Shown: positions 47,019 to 59,354, counted from the stretch's first letter. The stretch is DNA of 64,000 bases from Salvia splendens (GCF_004379255.2 NC_056042.1:18213901-18277900), one strand, 5' to 3'. A program made the numbers and translations. The notes: generated by a model from the sequence alone, not told the origin.

Positions 47019-47958
47019 TCACATAAACAACTCGGGGTACTTTTCCTTCATTCTATCTTCTAACTCCCACGTGGCTTCCTCGGGACCATGGTGTTTCCAC
47101 AATACCTTCACGGATGCTATCGACTTGTTTCACAACTCTTGCACCTTCCGATCTAGGATTGATTCGGGCCTCTCCTCGTAGCTCATGTCGGGGGTCAGGA
47201 TCGCTTCATCTTGATGAATCACATGCTTGGGGTTGAACACGTACTTGCACAACTGCGACACATGGAATACGTTGTGCACATTCCCCAAAACTGGGAGGTA
47301 ACGCCAAACGGTACGCTACAGGACCTACTTCATTGATAAACTCGTACGGCCCTACAAAATGCGGTTTCAGCTTGCCCTTCACTCCAAACCTCACAACTCC
47401 TCTCGTCAGGGATACTTTCAAGAATACTTTGTCATCAACATCGAATTTGATTTCCGTTCGTCGCACGTCAGCATAAGACTTCTGCCTATCTTGAGCTTCC
47501 TTGATCCTTGCGCGGATTTGATGCACAATTTCGGTCATCTCCTTTATAGCGTCGGGTCCTAACATCTTTCTCTCGCCAACTTCATCCCAATAAAGTGGGG
47601 ATTGACACTTTTTGCCATACAAGGCTTCATACGGAGCCATATCGATCGTCGCTTGGTGGCTATTGTTGTAGGCGAATTCAACCAACGGTAGAACAATTTC
47701 CCAACTTTCCCCTCGATCTAGGACAACGGCTCGCAGCATATCCTCAAGCGTTTGAATCGTCTTCTCTGACTGCCCGTCCGATTGCGGGTGATAAGCAGTG
47801 CTGAAATTCAGTTGTGTGCCCAATTCCCGTTGCATACTCATCCAAAACTTTGATGTGAACTACGTATCACGGTCGGATACAATGATCTTTGGCACCCCAT
47901 GCAAACGCACAATCTCATTCACGTAGAGCTTTGCTAACTTGTCCGCGCCATAAGTAAT
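47019..47958 (-). pseudogene. E6 integrase, C-terminal half with chromodomain-type tail
   Basis: This continues the pol frame after a TGA at 47959 and another stop just before 47841. The open part 47841-47206 reads MSMQRELGTQLNFS, DGQSEKTIQTLED (catalytic glutamate), FAYNNSHQATIDMAPYEAL and FVGPYEFINEVGPVAY. A frameshift near 47285 then breaks the C-terminal domain. In the next frame VHNVFHVSQL and VLWKHHGPEEATWELED are legible up to a stop at 47019. This is the chromovirus-type integrase tail, closely similar to that of E5. Confidence 0.87.
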
Positions 47959-49794
47959 TCAAATTGGTAAAAAGTGCGCGCTTTTAGTTAGTCGATCGAT
48001 GATCACCCAAATCGCAGTGTTGCCCTTCTGTGACTTTGGCAAACCCGTCACGAAATCCATAGCTAGATGCTCCCACTTCCATTCGGGGATTTCGAGTGGT
48101 TGCAGCTTCCCATATGGCCATTGGTGTAAGGCCTTCACTTGTTGGCACGTTAGACATCGTTCCACATATGACGCTACGTCTCCTTTCATTCTATTCCACC
48201 AAAAACATTGCTTCAAATCTCGATACATCTTCGTGCTTCCAGGGTGAGCAGTGTAAGGCGTGTCGTGCGCTTCACTCAAAATCTCATCTTTTACCACCTC
48301 ATCACTCGACACACACAATCGTCCATCGTACGTCAAAGCATTATCCACCTCCTCACGGTAATGATCAAGCTTCTCGGCTCTCACCTTCACACGTAATTCT
48401 TCCAACTTCTCATCACGTCGTTGGGCTTCATGGAGCTTGGTCCTCAATTCCGGCTCAATCACTAGTGTCGCTAATCCTCCTCCTACTACCTCGGGCGCTT
48501 TTACTATTTCCAATCTCATTCTGTCAAATTCGCGAATCAACGCTTCCTCTTGCGTTAGGAAATAAGCCAATTGCGGTTGGTTCTTCCTGTTCATAGCATC
48601 GGCTACTACGTTCGCCTTGCCCGGGTGATAGTGAATACCATAGTCATAATCTTTCACGATCTCTAACCAACGTCGTTGTCGCATGTTTAGCTCATTCTGC
48701 ACGAAAAAGTACTTGAGACTCTTGTGATCTGTATATATCTCGCATCTCACTCCATAGAGATGGTGTCTCCAAATTTTCAGTGCATGCACCACTGCTGCTA
48801 ACTCCAAATCATGAGTCAGAAAATTCAATTCATTCGGTCTCAACTGTCGGGAAGCATATGCTATTACTTTCCCATCTTGCATTAACACACATCCTAGTCC
48901 TACTTTCGACGCATCTGTATAGACGGCGAAATCCTTGTCGGGTTTTGCTACCGCTAGGACTGGTGCTGTAGTTAATTTCTCTTTCAACAGTTGGATACTC
49001 GCCTCGCACTCTGGCGTCCAAACCACTTTGATTCCTTTCTTTAACAGTTGCGTCATCGGTCTCACAATCTTAGAGAATCCTTCAATGAATCGTCGATAGT
49101 ATCCCGCCAATCCCAAGAAGCTACGGATTTCACTCGGCGTTTTCAGTGATTTCCAATTCTGCACGGCCTCGACCTTTGCTGGGTCTACTTGAATCCCATT
49201 TGCCGTCATAATATGACCAAGAAAGTTTACTCGAGTCAACCAAACCTCACACTTACTAAACTTGGCATAAAGCTTCTCCTTTCGCAACGTTTCCAACACT
49301 GTTGGTAGATGCCATCCATGTTCCTCCTTGTTCTTCGAGTATACTAGAAAATTGTCGATGAATACTAACATGAACTTGTCGAGGTACTCGTGGAAAACTC
49401 GATTCATCAAGTCCATGAAAACTGTCGGGGCGTTAGTAAGTCCAAATGGCATCACGACGAATTCATAGTGGCCATAACGAGTGCGAAAAGCAGTTTTAGG
49501 CACATCCTCTCGTCGGACCTTTAGTTGATGATACCCCGACCTCAAGTCCATTTTCGAGAATACACCCGCTCCTCGGAGTTGGTCAAACAAGTCGTCAATT
49601 CTTGGTAGCGGGTACTTATTCTTCAAAGTCAACTTGTTGAGCTCACGATAGTCAATGCACATCCTCATCGTGCCATCCTTTTTCTTAACGAACAACACTG
49701 GCGCTCCCCACGGTGACACACTAGGCCGAATAAAACCCAAGTCTAGCAGTTCTTGCAACTTAATCTTCAACTCTGCCAACTCTTTAGGGGCCAT
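47959..49794 (-). pseudogene. E6 pol: reverse transcriptase, RNase H and start of integrase (611 codons open)
   Basis: This is the best-preserved pol in the window. From residue 1: the finger region ([20 protein letters not shown]), palm with [10 protein letters not shown] (first aspartate), MPFGLTNAP, and the catalytic box at residues 145-150 reading FIDNFL, so the second aspartate of the FIDD motif is Asn148 (codon at 49351-49353). Thumb [19 protein letters not shown]. RNase H from about residue 305 ([16 protein letters not shown]) to VVADAMNRK. Then the zinc-binding H...H...C-x2-C of integrase (CLTCQQ) and the first core block [14 protein letters not shown] with its aspartate intact. The upstream frame is the same but separated by a TAA at 49795-49797. 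The D-to-N change makes the polymerase inactive. Confidence 0.92.
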
Positions 49795-49797
49795 TCG

Positions 49798-50220
49798 TTA
49801 TGGTGCCGTCGACACTGGCGCAGATCCGGGTTCTAAGTCGATGGTAAACTTCACTTGTCTGTCAGGCGGTGGTCCAGGTAAGGTTTCAGGGAACACATCG
49901 GGAAAGTCTCGTACTACTGCCACGTCTTCCACTTTCAACTCCTTCTTTTCCTCTTTATTCAAATACACAAGATATGCCGGATGCCCTTTTCTTATCATCG
50001 TGGTTGCTTGCATAGCAGAGATTATGGAGGTTCATCGGTTCATGGAGATTCCATACAAGATGGCCGGCTCGTCACTAGGGGTTTGAAAAGAAATCAGTGT
50101 CTCTTTACAGTGAATCATTGCGTGGTTCTCGGTAAGCAAATCCATTCCCAAAATTATGTCAACGTTCTCCAAAGGCATGACGTGTAAAAGTCGAGCTACT
50201 ACTCCTAACTCTCCTAACAC
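49798..50220 (-). pseudogene. E6 protease C-terminus and linker to reverse transcriptase
   Basis: The same frame as the pol ORF is interrupted by stops at 49795 and about 50029. It shows VDIILGMDLLTENHAMIHC, the block after the active site of Ty3 retropepsins, and then DFPDVFPETLPGPPPDRQVKF, the usual linker just before reverse transcriptase. The D-S/T-G active site and everything upstream are absent; similarity ends near 50220. Confidence 0.82.
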
Positions 50221-52623
50221 AAACTTTAGTCAAACAGTCTTAACCTGGATATGAACCGATTTTGAATTGTAACAATTGGTTATGATCATCCCCTCGGAGC
50301 TTGAAAGAACATAAGATAGGTCATGAATATGGGATGGAATCAAATTAATGTCAACTCTCATAGTAGGCTACCAAAAGATAATTCAGTTGTTCGACCAAAT
50401 TTGAAAGGTCCACACATCAATGGATAATGACTTAAAGGGTTGAAGAAAAGAAATGCTCAGTTGCATGAGGATTGAGAAATGTAGGCAGTTGTCACAAAGC
50501 GGTACTGATCATGGTTCAAGGAAAATCATAATATGGACTGACAGAATCACATCAATGGGTTCATAAGTTTCTGAATGACAATCAAAGTCAAAGGGGCTAT
50601 TGAAAACAAAAATCAAGTGGATTAAGTTTGTTAAGGCAAGGAACAAAATGTAGGCCTTAACTTCATTTTGTAGAAAGAAGGGTTCTATTATGGTAAGGAT
50701 ACATGAACTGAACCAAAAAGAATTTCGCTTTGTAAGAAAGAACTTGACACAGACATGGTGACAAAATAAAAGGCTGAACAAAAGTTCGAAGAAGAATATC
50801 CCATAGAAAACATGTCTGTGAAACGTGATTATATTGAAGGACGTAATTGCAAGCAGCCTTAGGAATGAAGCTCAATAGCAAAGGCTCACAGAGTCAAAGT
50901 ATGGTCCGTATAAATAATAGGTCAAAGAAGGCTACAATCAATCCAAGTGTCCAAAGTTATGAAGGCAACACCACTTTCCAATAACTGAAAGTGAGTTATG
51001 ACTCAATGGAGGAAAAGAAACAATATGCATCACTTGCAAGGGGTGAATGAAACAAGTTGTTAAATAGACGATGGCTCACGGCTATTTGAAAGGTCCTGAA
51101 AGATAACTTCTTATAATCCAAGTAACAACTGTTGATTAGAATAGTTTGTTCCAGCTATTAAAGTCGCACCTCCTTGTTCATCTTTCGCAAGCCGAAACTG
51201 GTAACATCGCTCTATAAACTGTGGATTCCACGCTGAGATTCTTCGTGTCATTGCCATTAATAACGATAGTTGAAATCCATATCTTCATAAAATTCTTTGT
51301 CTGTCATAATGACTATCCTCGTAGGACATGGTTATCATCCTCGTGCTCCTTAGCAGGGTATGGAGATCATCTCCATCGTGCTTCCACTTACGCAAGATTA
51401 AACTATACTAATTTAAATCGCGAGTATGATCGCTCGTCGTTGCATGAAAATATCTCTTAGCATCGGTTCTTCTTGTCTCGCACCTTGACTTAAGCGTTTG
51501 CCTCAACTCTCATATTCTCTTACGTTCCATTCCTCAGAAAAGCAATAGTTAAGTTTTCAGCTTAGAACTACGATTCAAGCGATCAACTAGGCTTATATTT
51601 TAGGTACTCGAAGTTCACCATACGATTCATCATCTCCTAGATCATCATCTAACGTAATTCATACCTCAAGATAAACACACCACATTTTCACATCTCATAA
51701 CAAAACACTTTCAAACTTCACAATTATATTCAAAACTTTTGAAACAAAATTTCCTTACACTTTCGCACTTTCCAAAGAAAATTTCCACATCTCACTTTTA
51801 AAAATAAAAGTTTTGACTCAAAGATATATATTTTCAAAAATTCCAACAACTTTCCACAACATAAACATTTTTCCTCAATCAAACTCCACTAGAACAACTA
51901 GTCATTAATATTGTAAAACATCAACCGCAAAACCCTTTTCCATTTTTTTTACATGTCAAAACACCATGCGAATCTTTCAAAGCTCACAACATATTTGCAT
52001 TCCAAACAAAACACTCATGCACTTCACATATGTGTTTGAAACAACATTTTTAGATTACTCATTTTTTTTCCTCGAAAATTTCAACAAAATCACAACAACT
52101 CATCAATTTCCATCTTTCATGTAAAACACTCCATCTTCCTATGTTCACATGCTTACGTCATATCATTTCCACACATATAACAATACTTAGGTCATCATAT
52201 CAATCTCGCTCATGTCTCACATAATCATACCATGACAATATCATATTCACACATACAATACGTGTTTTAATTATCATGCCAATCATACTTGTATTCCACG
52301 AAATCATGCTATTACAGCATCATATTTATACACTTAATATATGCTTAAGTTATCATAGCAATCATGCTCACATAGTCATCCCATTACAACTCATCCTCAT
52401 GCATATCGTTCATTCACATGTATAAACTTGTCAATCATCATATCTTATCATCATCCATTTCATGCATCTATCTCACATGCCTTCAACAAATAAAACATAC
52501 CTCACTTTCATTGGTTGAGCGTGATGCTGTGGATGTTGAGCCTTCATGACACTTCTAGTCAATAAGGATTCACTAATCTAGACTTAAGACAAAAGAAGAC
52601 TCTCGGACCAGAGCGAACACTAG
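50221..52623 (-). other. E6 internal region lacking gag
   Basis: There are 2.4 kb between the protease remnant and the PBS. I see no capsid, zinc knuckle or protease site. A short frame starting at 52547 (about 20 codons) lies in the place of a Gag start but leads nowhere. From 51650 on the sequence is AT-rich, with CATCAT/ATCATG-rich repeats at about 52166-52400. Gag was probably lost by replacement or deletion. Confidence 0.55.
52166..52400. repeat. degenerate tandem repeat, about 90-bp unit
   Basis: About two and a half units share ACATA(T/C)AATAC, TTA(T/G)..TATCAT..CAATCAT(A/G)CT and AATCATRC. The array lies in the leader of E6. Confidence 0.5.
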
Positions 52624-52635
52624 GCTCTAATACCA
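52624..52635 (-). other. E6 primer-binding site
   Basis: The minus strand reads TGGTATTAGAGC, one base different from the initiator tRNA-Met site of the other elements. Confidence 0.85.
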
Positions 52636-52638
52636 CTC

Positions 52639-55548
52639 AGTCACGACCGCCCATACTAGGGTTACTACAAACGCGGCGATCGTGATACAACACGCAAGGA
52701 TAGAGTTTTATTTGAAAACTTAATTAACTTAAAAGAATGAAAAACATTTTGGTTTAAAGAAGTTTAAAGTTATAACTTTTCTATTAAATAAAAACGACTC
52801 AAAATAAATACCTTTAAAAGAAAGCAGCGGAGAAAAATTAATTATTAAAAACCCAATCAACTTCTAAGAAAAACATTTAGTTTACTTCGCGGGAAACATC
52901 ATTTTCAAGTAACATTGTAAATACTCGTTTAAAACCTAACACAACCAATGGGCTCATGCCGAAAATATTTTATATTAGTTATGTCATCCATACCAGTGAT
53001 CTCGAGTTTTATGTAGTAAGAAATATCACGAGAACACAAAACATTTCAAGTCTGGCCAGACAATTTATCTCCCCACTTTCCACATCATTCCATCAATAAC
53101 AATCATCATATCACAGTGCGACGAAAGTGTGGCCACACTATTCGCCCACGAGACCGGCCGACTAGCAAGGACGACTCACGATCCCACCAGTGTACACAGC
53201 CTGATAGGGTTTGCGGCCCTACTCAGACCCGAATTCGTTTCACAACACAACCATATAGCCTAACGGAGCAAGCTCAGACGAACTAGGAATCAGACTCACA
53301 AACAAAATAACATGGCATGACATAACAAGTTAAACCACCGTCATAACACCACATCGTATTTTCAGAAAATAAAAAGATTTGAAAAGAAAACCCACCTCGT
53401 TCGCTTAACAAATCAAAATCCAACTTATGGCAACTCTCGTTCCTCGAGCTCACGTATACACAATCACCCTTGTCAACGACAACACAATTAGCCTTCCATA
53501 AGTTTATATTATCATGCATGTCCTATTGTTCTTTTTTATCGTTCTCTTACCCATCCTAACATTCACCAACACAAAGAAGACATGTCATAATATTTCTCAA
53601 CGTGTCACACATAGTCACGTCATAGGATACTTTCTCAAATCATACATGCATCAAATAATTCATCAAAACTTAGCAACAAGTGATATTTTCACATAACAAC
53701 AAAACTGGCAGAACTGCACGGTTGGTTTGTAAAAATCACCAAAAATTCATCCGACCTCATATGAAGCTAAAATTTGGTCACAACACAGTAGACATATTCA
53801 AGTTCATTCAGGTAAAGTTTCACACTCAAATAATGTCATTTGGTCAGTCAAAACATTAATACCACTCTCTGGTCGGAATATAAAAATTCTGGCAGCATTG
53901 TGCAGTTAATTTGAAAAATTCACCATAAATTCATCCGATGTCCAATGAGGCTGAAATTTTTACACGACTTAAAAGACACTTCAAATAGTTCAAGAATCAC
54001 ATCAAACGGAGGGCATTTGGTTGGTCAAACAGAATAAGAAACCTTCTGGGCGAGAACACAAGTTTCTGGCAGAATTGCGCAGTCAACTTCAAACATTTAT
54101 AAAAAAAAAATTCATGTTTCGACAAAAAGGGCTGAAATTCAGACGAGACACAGAAAACACCTTGAAATTTACTCAGTAAATTGTTCATATCAAAATTCGA
54201 TCATTTGATAGGTCAATTACACATCAGAAACCGATGTTCGAACGTCACAAATTTCAGACTCACAAATTCGAAATTAGGGTTTCTTCCTCAATCATCCAAA
54301 TACAAATTTTCATGTTTATAACACACAATCATGCTTAAAAAGGTTCTCATAATCATGTTTGCACATAAAGTCACATCATTCACCAAAGTTTCAAATCAAA
54401 CTTCACATAAACTCAATCAAAATCGCATAATTATCAAAGTTCTCATGCAACCACACTTTCCCACCGATTAATTTTGCGATCTATCATTCCTACACTCACT
54501 ATATGCATGTAGGGTTCAAGAACAAGGATTATATGAAAAGATTGAGGGAAAGTGAATCACTTATACCTTTCTTGAAGAAAACGAATCGGTAGAAACAAGA
54601 ATTGATGCGATTCGTCGGAGACTCTTGAAAATAAACTTCAACGGATGCAAGAACAAGGATTGAAGGAGAGTTTTAGGAGAGAATGTGGAGAGGGGGAGGA
54701 GGCGTGTGGGAGAAGGAGAAAGGAGGAGGGAGCGTGTGAAAGAGAGGAATGGGGGCTAGGGTTAATTTGATTTTATAGTCTAGGTTTAATCCTACACTTA
54801 AATTAAATAATTAAAATTGTGGAGGAATAATAAAATCCCACAATTCACGTGAAAATGGGCGTGTGAAATTGGAGTAATGAAAGGCAAATACTTAAACCTC
54901 AATTAAATAAGAATAGGTTTTAAATTTGGAAATTTCCTTGTTGGAAAAATGCTCCCACAAAATAGGTAACAATTAAATTAATTCCACAAGGAAATTGGAA
55001 GCATATGGGGCTAAAATTTAAAGGCTTTAAAGAAGTAATGAGTCAAATCCTAATTAAAATAGGATATGGAGGAATTTGAAAAAAGATTAGATTTAATTGG
55101 ATTTTAAATTTAAGAAGGAAATTAAACAGAGTACCAAATAAATCTACAAAAATAATTCATCCTCTTATTTAATAGGGATTTTCGAAAACTTCCAAAGAAC
55201 AAGCTAGGTTCGACATTTACGTAGAATAAATTAGGGATAATTTGATTTGGATTTAATTTGGATAGATATCCCAAAATAATTAATTAAATCTAAGAAAAAA
55301 AATATAGTTTCCAATAATTGGAGGGGCCGAAAATAGCCACTTTATTTGGCTAGAACAAAATGCAGGCTTTTATTTAAATTAATTTCCCATATTGAAAAAT
55401 ATAAATAACACTTCATTCCAAATCACTCATGACCATTTATTCAACATAGTCAACTAAATCATGTAGCAACCATTAAATTTCATAAATGAAATTCCTAGTC
55501 GACATATTTAAATAAAAGTCGCAAAAAATTTTTTTTTGGGATGTTACA
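52639..55548 (-). repeat. E6 5' LTR, with a 221-bp deletion
   Basis: It is 2,910 bp. At about 52947 the sequence jumps from AACACAACCAA to TGGGCTC, skipping what is 44154-44370 in the other LTR. The last base of the LTR (plus-strand 52639) is mutated, giving GTGACT instead of GTGACA. Confidence 0.9.
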
Positions 55549-56005
55549 CCTTCTCTCCGGTCTCCTCTGCTGCCGCAACGGACTGCCGCTGCTTTTTCAC
55601 TGCATGAGTCTCTCACGTCTCATTGCGGCAACGCAACACAATTCTTGAAATTGCCGACTTGGAAATTAAATTCACGTAAGGCAAAGATTAATTATGTAAT
55701 GATGCTATGTAATTATTATGTTTGACGCCATTATTTGATTAGAATCAAGAATTAATCAAACTTTTAATCAAACACGTAATGATAACTTTTTAGAAAAAAA
55801 CATCACACATATTCATTACAAATAATGAGAAGAAAACCATACAAAGGGATCTCGACATCAAGGCTTGCGCATTCGGTGAAGCGCATCCCCGGTGCAAGCA
55901 CCGGCTGCGCGTCCTTACTGAATGTGCTCTTATTGTCACCCTAATCATGCATTCGAGTAATTCACATGACATGAAATTAATCCACATAATCAGAGCCAAA
56001 AAATG
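55549..56005 (-). other. E4 leader, part adjacent to the PBS
   Basis: This is the other side of the E6 insertion. It includes a GC-rich stretch (55549-55640), an AT-rich middle and a second GC-rich part (55845-55915). The last 90 bp before the PBS match 24898-24991. No gene is seen; the minus-strand frame 55790-56062 runs into the LTR and looks incidental. Confidence 0.65.
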
Positions 56006-56017
56006 GCTCTGATACCA
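56006..56017 (-). other. E4 primer-binding site
   Basis: TGGTATCAGAGC on the minus strand, two bases from the LTR end at 56020. Confidence 0.93.
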
Positions 56018-56019
56018 AT

Positions 56020-56312
56020 TGTTGGGGTTTTGAGCCCCTTGCACAGCGGAAGACTTGTACAAAACAAATAAATCAGATGTAGGATCTATTTGACAGATTA
56101 TGGGATTAATCTATTCACATGTTAATACAGAATTACATGCTAGAACGCAAATAATTCATGTTTAAAGAATATAAATCCTAAAACATGAATTCTACGGTTT
56201 AGAGTTACCGATTTGATTCTCCAAAGAATCGTCGATTGCTCGCGCCTTCTCCACGATGATCTTCAATACTAGACCACGGATCTTCTGACTGGTGTCCCGA
56301 ACTCTGTATCTC
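56020..56312 (-). repeat. E4 5' LTR, left piece
   Basis: It runs from the LTR end TGTTGGGG (plus-strand reading) to the E7 insertion; the last five bases ATCTC are the E7 target duplication. Confidence 0.9.
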
Positions 56313-57719
56313 TGTTAGAGTTTAGTATACTGAAAGCATCTTTTGAATGCTTGTATATGTAATAACTCTTTTATCCATTTGTTACCATTTTATGAGAAAG
56401 AATATTTTGTTACAATGTATTTTGCTTATGTATTGCTTATGTATTTATGAGATGTTCAAATGCGTTTTCCATTTAAATACATAGTTTAAGCAAAATGAGT
56501 CTAAGTCTTCTGCATAGTAGACGAGTTGTGAGCAGCGTTCACAGTAGGTAACTTGTCGGTTCTTGCAGAAGTAAAATTGTTTCACAACCTAGATAGGCTT
56601 TGACTACCTATCGTGAAAGGTTGCAACGTCAGTCCGAAAGTTTCCTTACCTAAGGAAATGAACAACGTCGGTGTGGTATAACACTGAAAGGGTTAAACAG
56701 TGAGATAAGTCTTTCTTGGCTATTTACTGAAAGACGAGGTCTCGGTGATTGTCGTTTCTTAATCATTGTTGACATAACATTGAGCATACGATATTAATTG
56801 AAAACTACTTTGACTTATCAAATGGTGAGGGAATTTCGTTGCCCAAGAATCCTGATAGATTGGGTAATGATCATTAATGTCTAAGTGGTGCTAGTATTGT
56901 TATTGCGATGAATCGTGTGCTGGGAGAGGTTAGTATGATAATATCCTCGAGAGGTGTTTAGAAAAAGGTTTTATTATTCAGAAAACTAGCCAGTTGGAAT
57001 TTATTCCATGAATAACAAATAATGTTTCTAAACTAGACCACTATTGGAAAGAGAAATTAATTAATAATAGTCGGATAGCACACTTGATATTAATTAATGG
57101 ATATTTATATCTTTAACACGGGAAATGATTTAATTAAAGAGAAAGTCCTGGAATACTCGTAATTTCGGTTTGGACGGGCAGTCAATATTATATCTATAGT
57201 GGATGATAATAATATTTAAGTTTGGGCTTGAATTAAATTTCTTTAATTTAATTAGTGGAAGCCTGAACTGTGGCCCAATCCAATCCTCCACAGATCCCTG
57301 GTCTGGCCCAAAATAATTAACTTAATATAAAAGGGAGAAGAAGAGAAGACAGATTAATTAATTCTACGTAAAAATTCGATCTCTACAATCTATAGAGAGA
57401 AATTATCATTTTTTTAGGGATTTCTGTCTTCAATTCTTCTCCGGCTTTTGAGGATTTGACAAGCTTTGCCCACACAAAGGTCAAATTCGAGTTAAAAGGG
57501 AACAGATCAGAAGATCCGTGGTAGAAACGATTGAAAAAGGAGTTCGAATTCAATTACTTGAATTCATACGGTAAATCATTGTATTTAATTGCAAATATAT
57601 TCAATATGATCTGAGATTATATGTTTATAAACATGTTTCTAGTTTACAATTGGGTTAAAAGCATGTCTAGATGTAAATCGTTCAATCAAACTAAATTGAT
57701 TTCCGCTGTAAAACCAACA
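56313..57719 (+). mobile_element. E7: solo LTR of the same copia family
   Basis: It is 1,407 bp, beginning TGTTAGAG and ending CCAACA, with ATCTC on both sides (56308-56312 and 57720-57724). It is related to the E3 LTR and in plus orientation, opposite to the E4 LTR that holds it. No internal sequence is present, so LTR-LTR recombination removed the element. A TATA box (TATAAAAG) is at 57326-57333. Confidence 0.93.
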
Positions 57720-58973
57720 ATCTCGACATCAGGGTGGGCTGATCTTATCGAAATACTAGGACTCGAATAAAGAAGACGCAAATTCCTCACGGAGGAAGAG
57801 AGAGAATTTTCATCTCCTTCAGTAGAGAGAAGGAACGAAATTTTCAGTGTGGAAAATCATCTTCTTGTCTCTCCGTTATTCTCCTATTTATAATAGTTCA
57901 TATTTGTCTCAGTCAGGGATCTATGGAAGGTTTTGGATATGGGCTCCCCAATTAGCTTTTTACTAATTAAATTGAAACCACAATTTAATACAAGCTTATA
58001 TTGGAATATTACAAGCAGCCATAATATTGACCTCCCCATCCAAATCCGAAATTACAAGTAGTTCGGGTTTCCATTTTGTTTATTATTTATTTATTTCCCG
58101 CTCTTAAGATATAAATGTCCATTAATTAATTAAAGTCTGCTATGGACTTAATTAATTAACATCTTATTAATTCCAAGAGTGGACTTAGCAAGAAACACTT
58201 ATTTATTATTCATGGAATAATTAAATTCCAACTGACCAGTTTCCGAATAATAAAACCCTGTTCAAGCTCCTCTTGAGGACATTATCAAACGAGACTCGCC
58301 TCGCGCACGATTCAACATAATAGCAATCCTAGCACCGATAGATAATGATCACCACTATCCAATATACCTGGATCGTTGGGTGACGAAAAACCCGCACCTT
58401 TGGTAAGTCAAAGTAGTAGATAGTCAATATTGTATGATCAATGCTAACGTACGTTGATTAAGAAATAGATATTTATCAAGACCTAGTCTTTTAGTAGATA
58501 GCATAAAGACATGTCTTGCTGTTAGATCCATTCAGTGCTATACCACATCAACGTCATTTTATTTCAATAAGGCTTAGAAATAATCGGACTGACATTGCAA
58601 CCTTTCGCGATAGGTAGCCAAAGCCTATCTATGTTGTGAAATTCTTCTTTTTCTTTTGCAAAGCATTGCATAGAACCGACTGTAGTTACCTTAAATTGGA
58701 CGCGGTCCACAACCAGTCTACTAAGCAAAAAACTTAGGCTTTGTTTACTTCTTATGCATTTAAATGTTTATAAAACATCTTATAAACGCACAAGCAAACA
58801 CAATGTAATAATATACTGATTCTATTCGTGCAAACTGCTCAAATAATACTGAATCGGGTTAAAAGTGGATTGTAGAGTTTTTCCGTATACAAGCAAGATT
58901 CTATTCGCGCGAACTCGCTCGAAACATGCTTAAACTCGCTTGAAACATGCTTTTCAGTATACTAAACCTAACA
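57720..58973 (-). repeat. E4 5' LTR, right piece
   Basis: It starts with the second ATCTC copy and ends CCTAACA at 58973. A TATA box on the minus strand (TATAAATAG) is at 57884-57892. Confidence 0.9.
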
Positions 58974-59048
58974 GAGTTGTCTGTAACAAATAAACCATTA
59001 AAACACACAATCAGTGGGTAGGGAAATCATGTAATTGTAATGAATAAT
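58974..59048 (-). pseudogene. last codons and 3' flank of the MULE transposase
   Basis: This lies between E4 and E8. When E8 and one ATAAT copy are removed, the MULE frame from 63602 continues here with five codons (FITIT) and a TGA at 59027-59029. The remaining 50 bp are the 3' flank. A TTTGTTACAG acceptor-like sequence near 58981-58990 and a GAG|GTATTA donor-like site would also allow an intron here; I cannot decide. Confidence 0.6.
59044..59048. repeat. target-site duplication of E8, left copy (ATAAT)
   Basis: ATAAT recurs at 63602-63606 right after the 3' LTR. Confidence 0.93.
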
Positions 59049-59339
59049 TGTTAAATATGGAGCCTAATTTATCTCCTACCATGTTTAGGATTTGTTTCCT
59101 TGAAGTATTTTTTCCTTGTGATGTATGTTTCCTAGTTTGACTAGAATTAGGGTTCTCTAGTTGCTTATAAATAGAGGTGCTCACTCATTGTTAAATTATG
59201 CTTATTCTGAAATTATATAGTGAAATCCTTGGCTTGGCATCGCCCCTAGACGTAGATACACATTGTATCGAACTAGGTCAACAATTTCTTGTGTTCATTC
59301 TCTTTCATATTCGTGATTTCCTGTGTTTATTTCCCAACA
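59049..59339 (+). repeat. E8 5' LTR
   Basis: It is 291 bp, TGTTAAAT...CCCAACA. The TATA box TATAAATAG is at 59166-59174. Confidence 0.95.
59166..59174 (+). promoter_or_regulatory. TATA box in the E8 5' LTR
   Basis: TATAAATAG; an identical copy is at 63428-63436 in the 3' LTR, where it could drive read-out antisense to the MULE gene. Confidence 0.7.
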
Positions 59340-59341
59340 AC

Positions 59342-59354
59342 TGGTATCAAGAGC
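59342..59354 (+). other. E8 primer-binding site
   Basis: TGGTATCAAGAGC, the initiator tRNA-Met site with one extra A, as is seen in some copia elements. Confidence 0.85.

Larger units (their letters stand above)
43844..55548 (-). mobile_element. E6: Tekay/Del-like Ty3 element, 11.7 kb, in the E4 leader
   Basis: The minus-strand element has its 3' LTR at 43844-46974, polypurine tract, pol (50220-47019), a non-coding region instead of gag, PBS (52624-52635) and 5' LTR at 52639-55548. The LTR ends are TGTAACATCC...GTGACA. It is related to but clearly distinct from E5. The LTRs differ at many sites and by a 221-bp deletion, so E6 is older than E5. Confidence 0.9.
24992..58973 (-). mobile_element. 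E4: Ty1/copia element with three nested insertions, 34 kb overall
   Basis: The minus-strand element has its 5' LTR on the right (56020-56312 plus 57725-58973), PBS at 56006-56017, leader (56005-55549 and 43843-41706), gag-pol relic (41705-39127), polypurine tract (39115-39124) and 3' LTR on the left (24992-26024 plus 38599-39114). The LTRs are 1,542 and about 1,549 bp when inserts are removed. Inserts are E5 in the 3' LTR, E6 in the leader and E7 in the 5' LTR. No target duplication is visible for the element as a whole. Confidence 0.88.
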
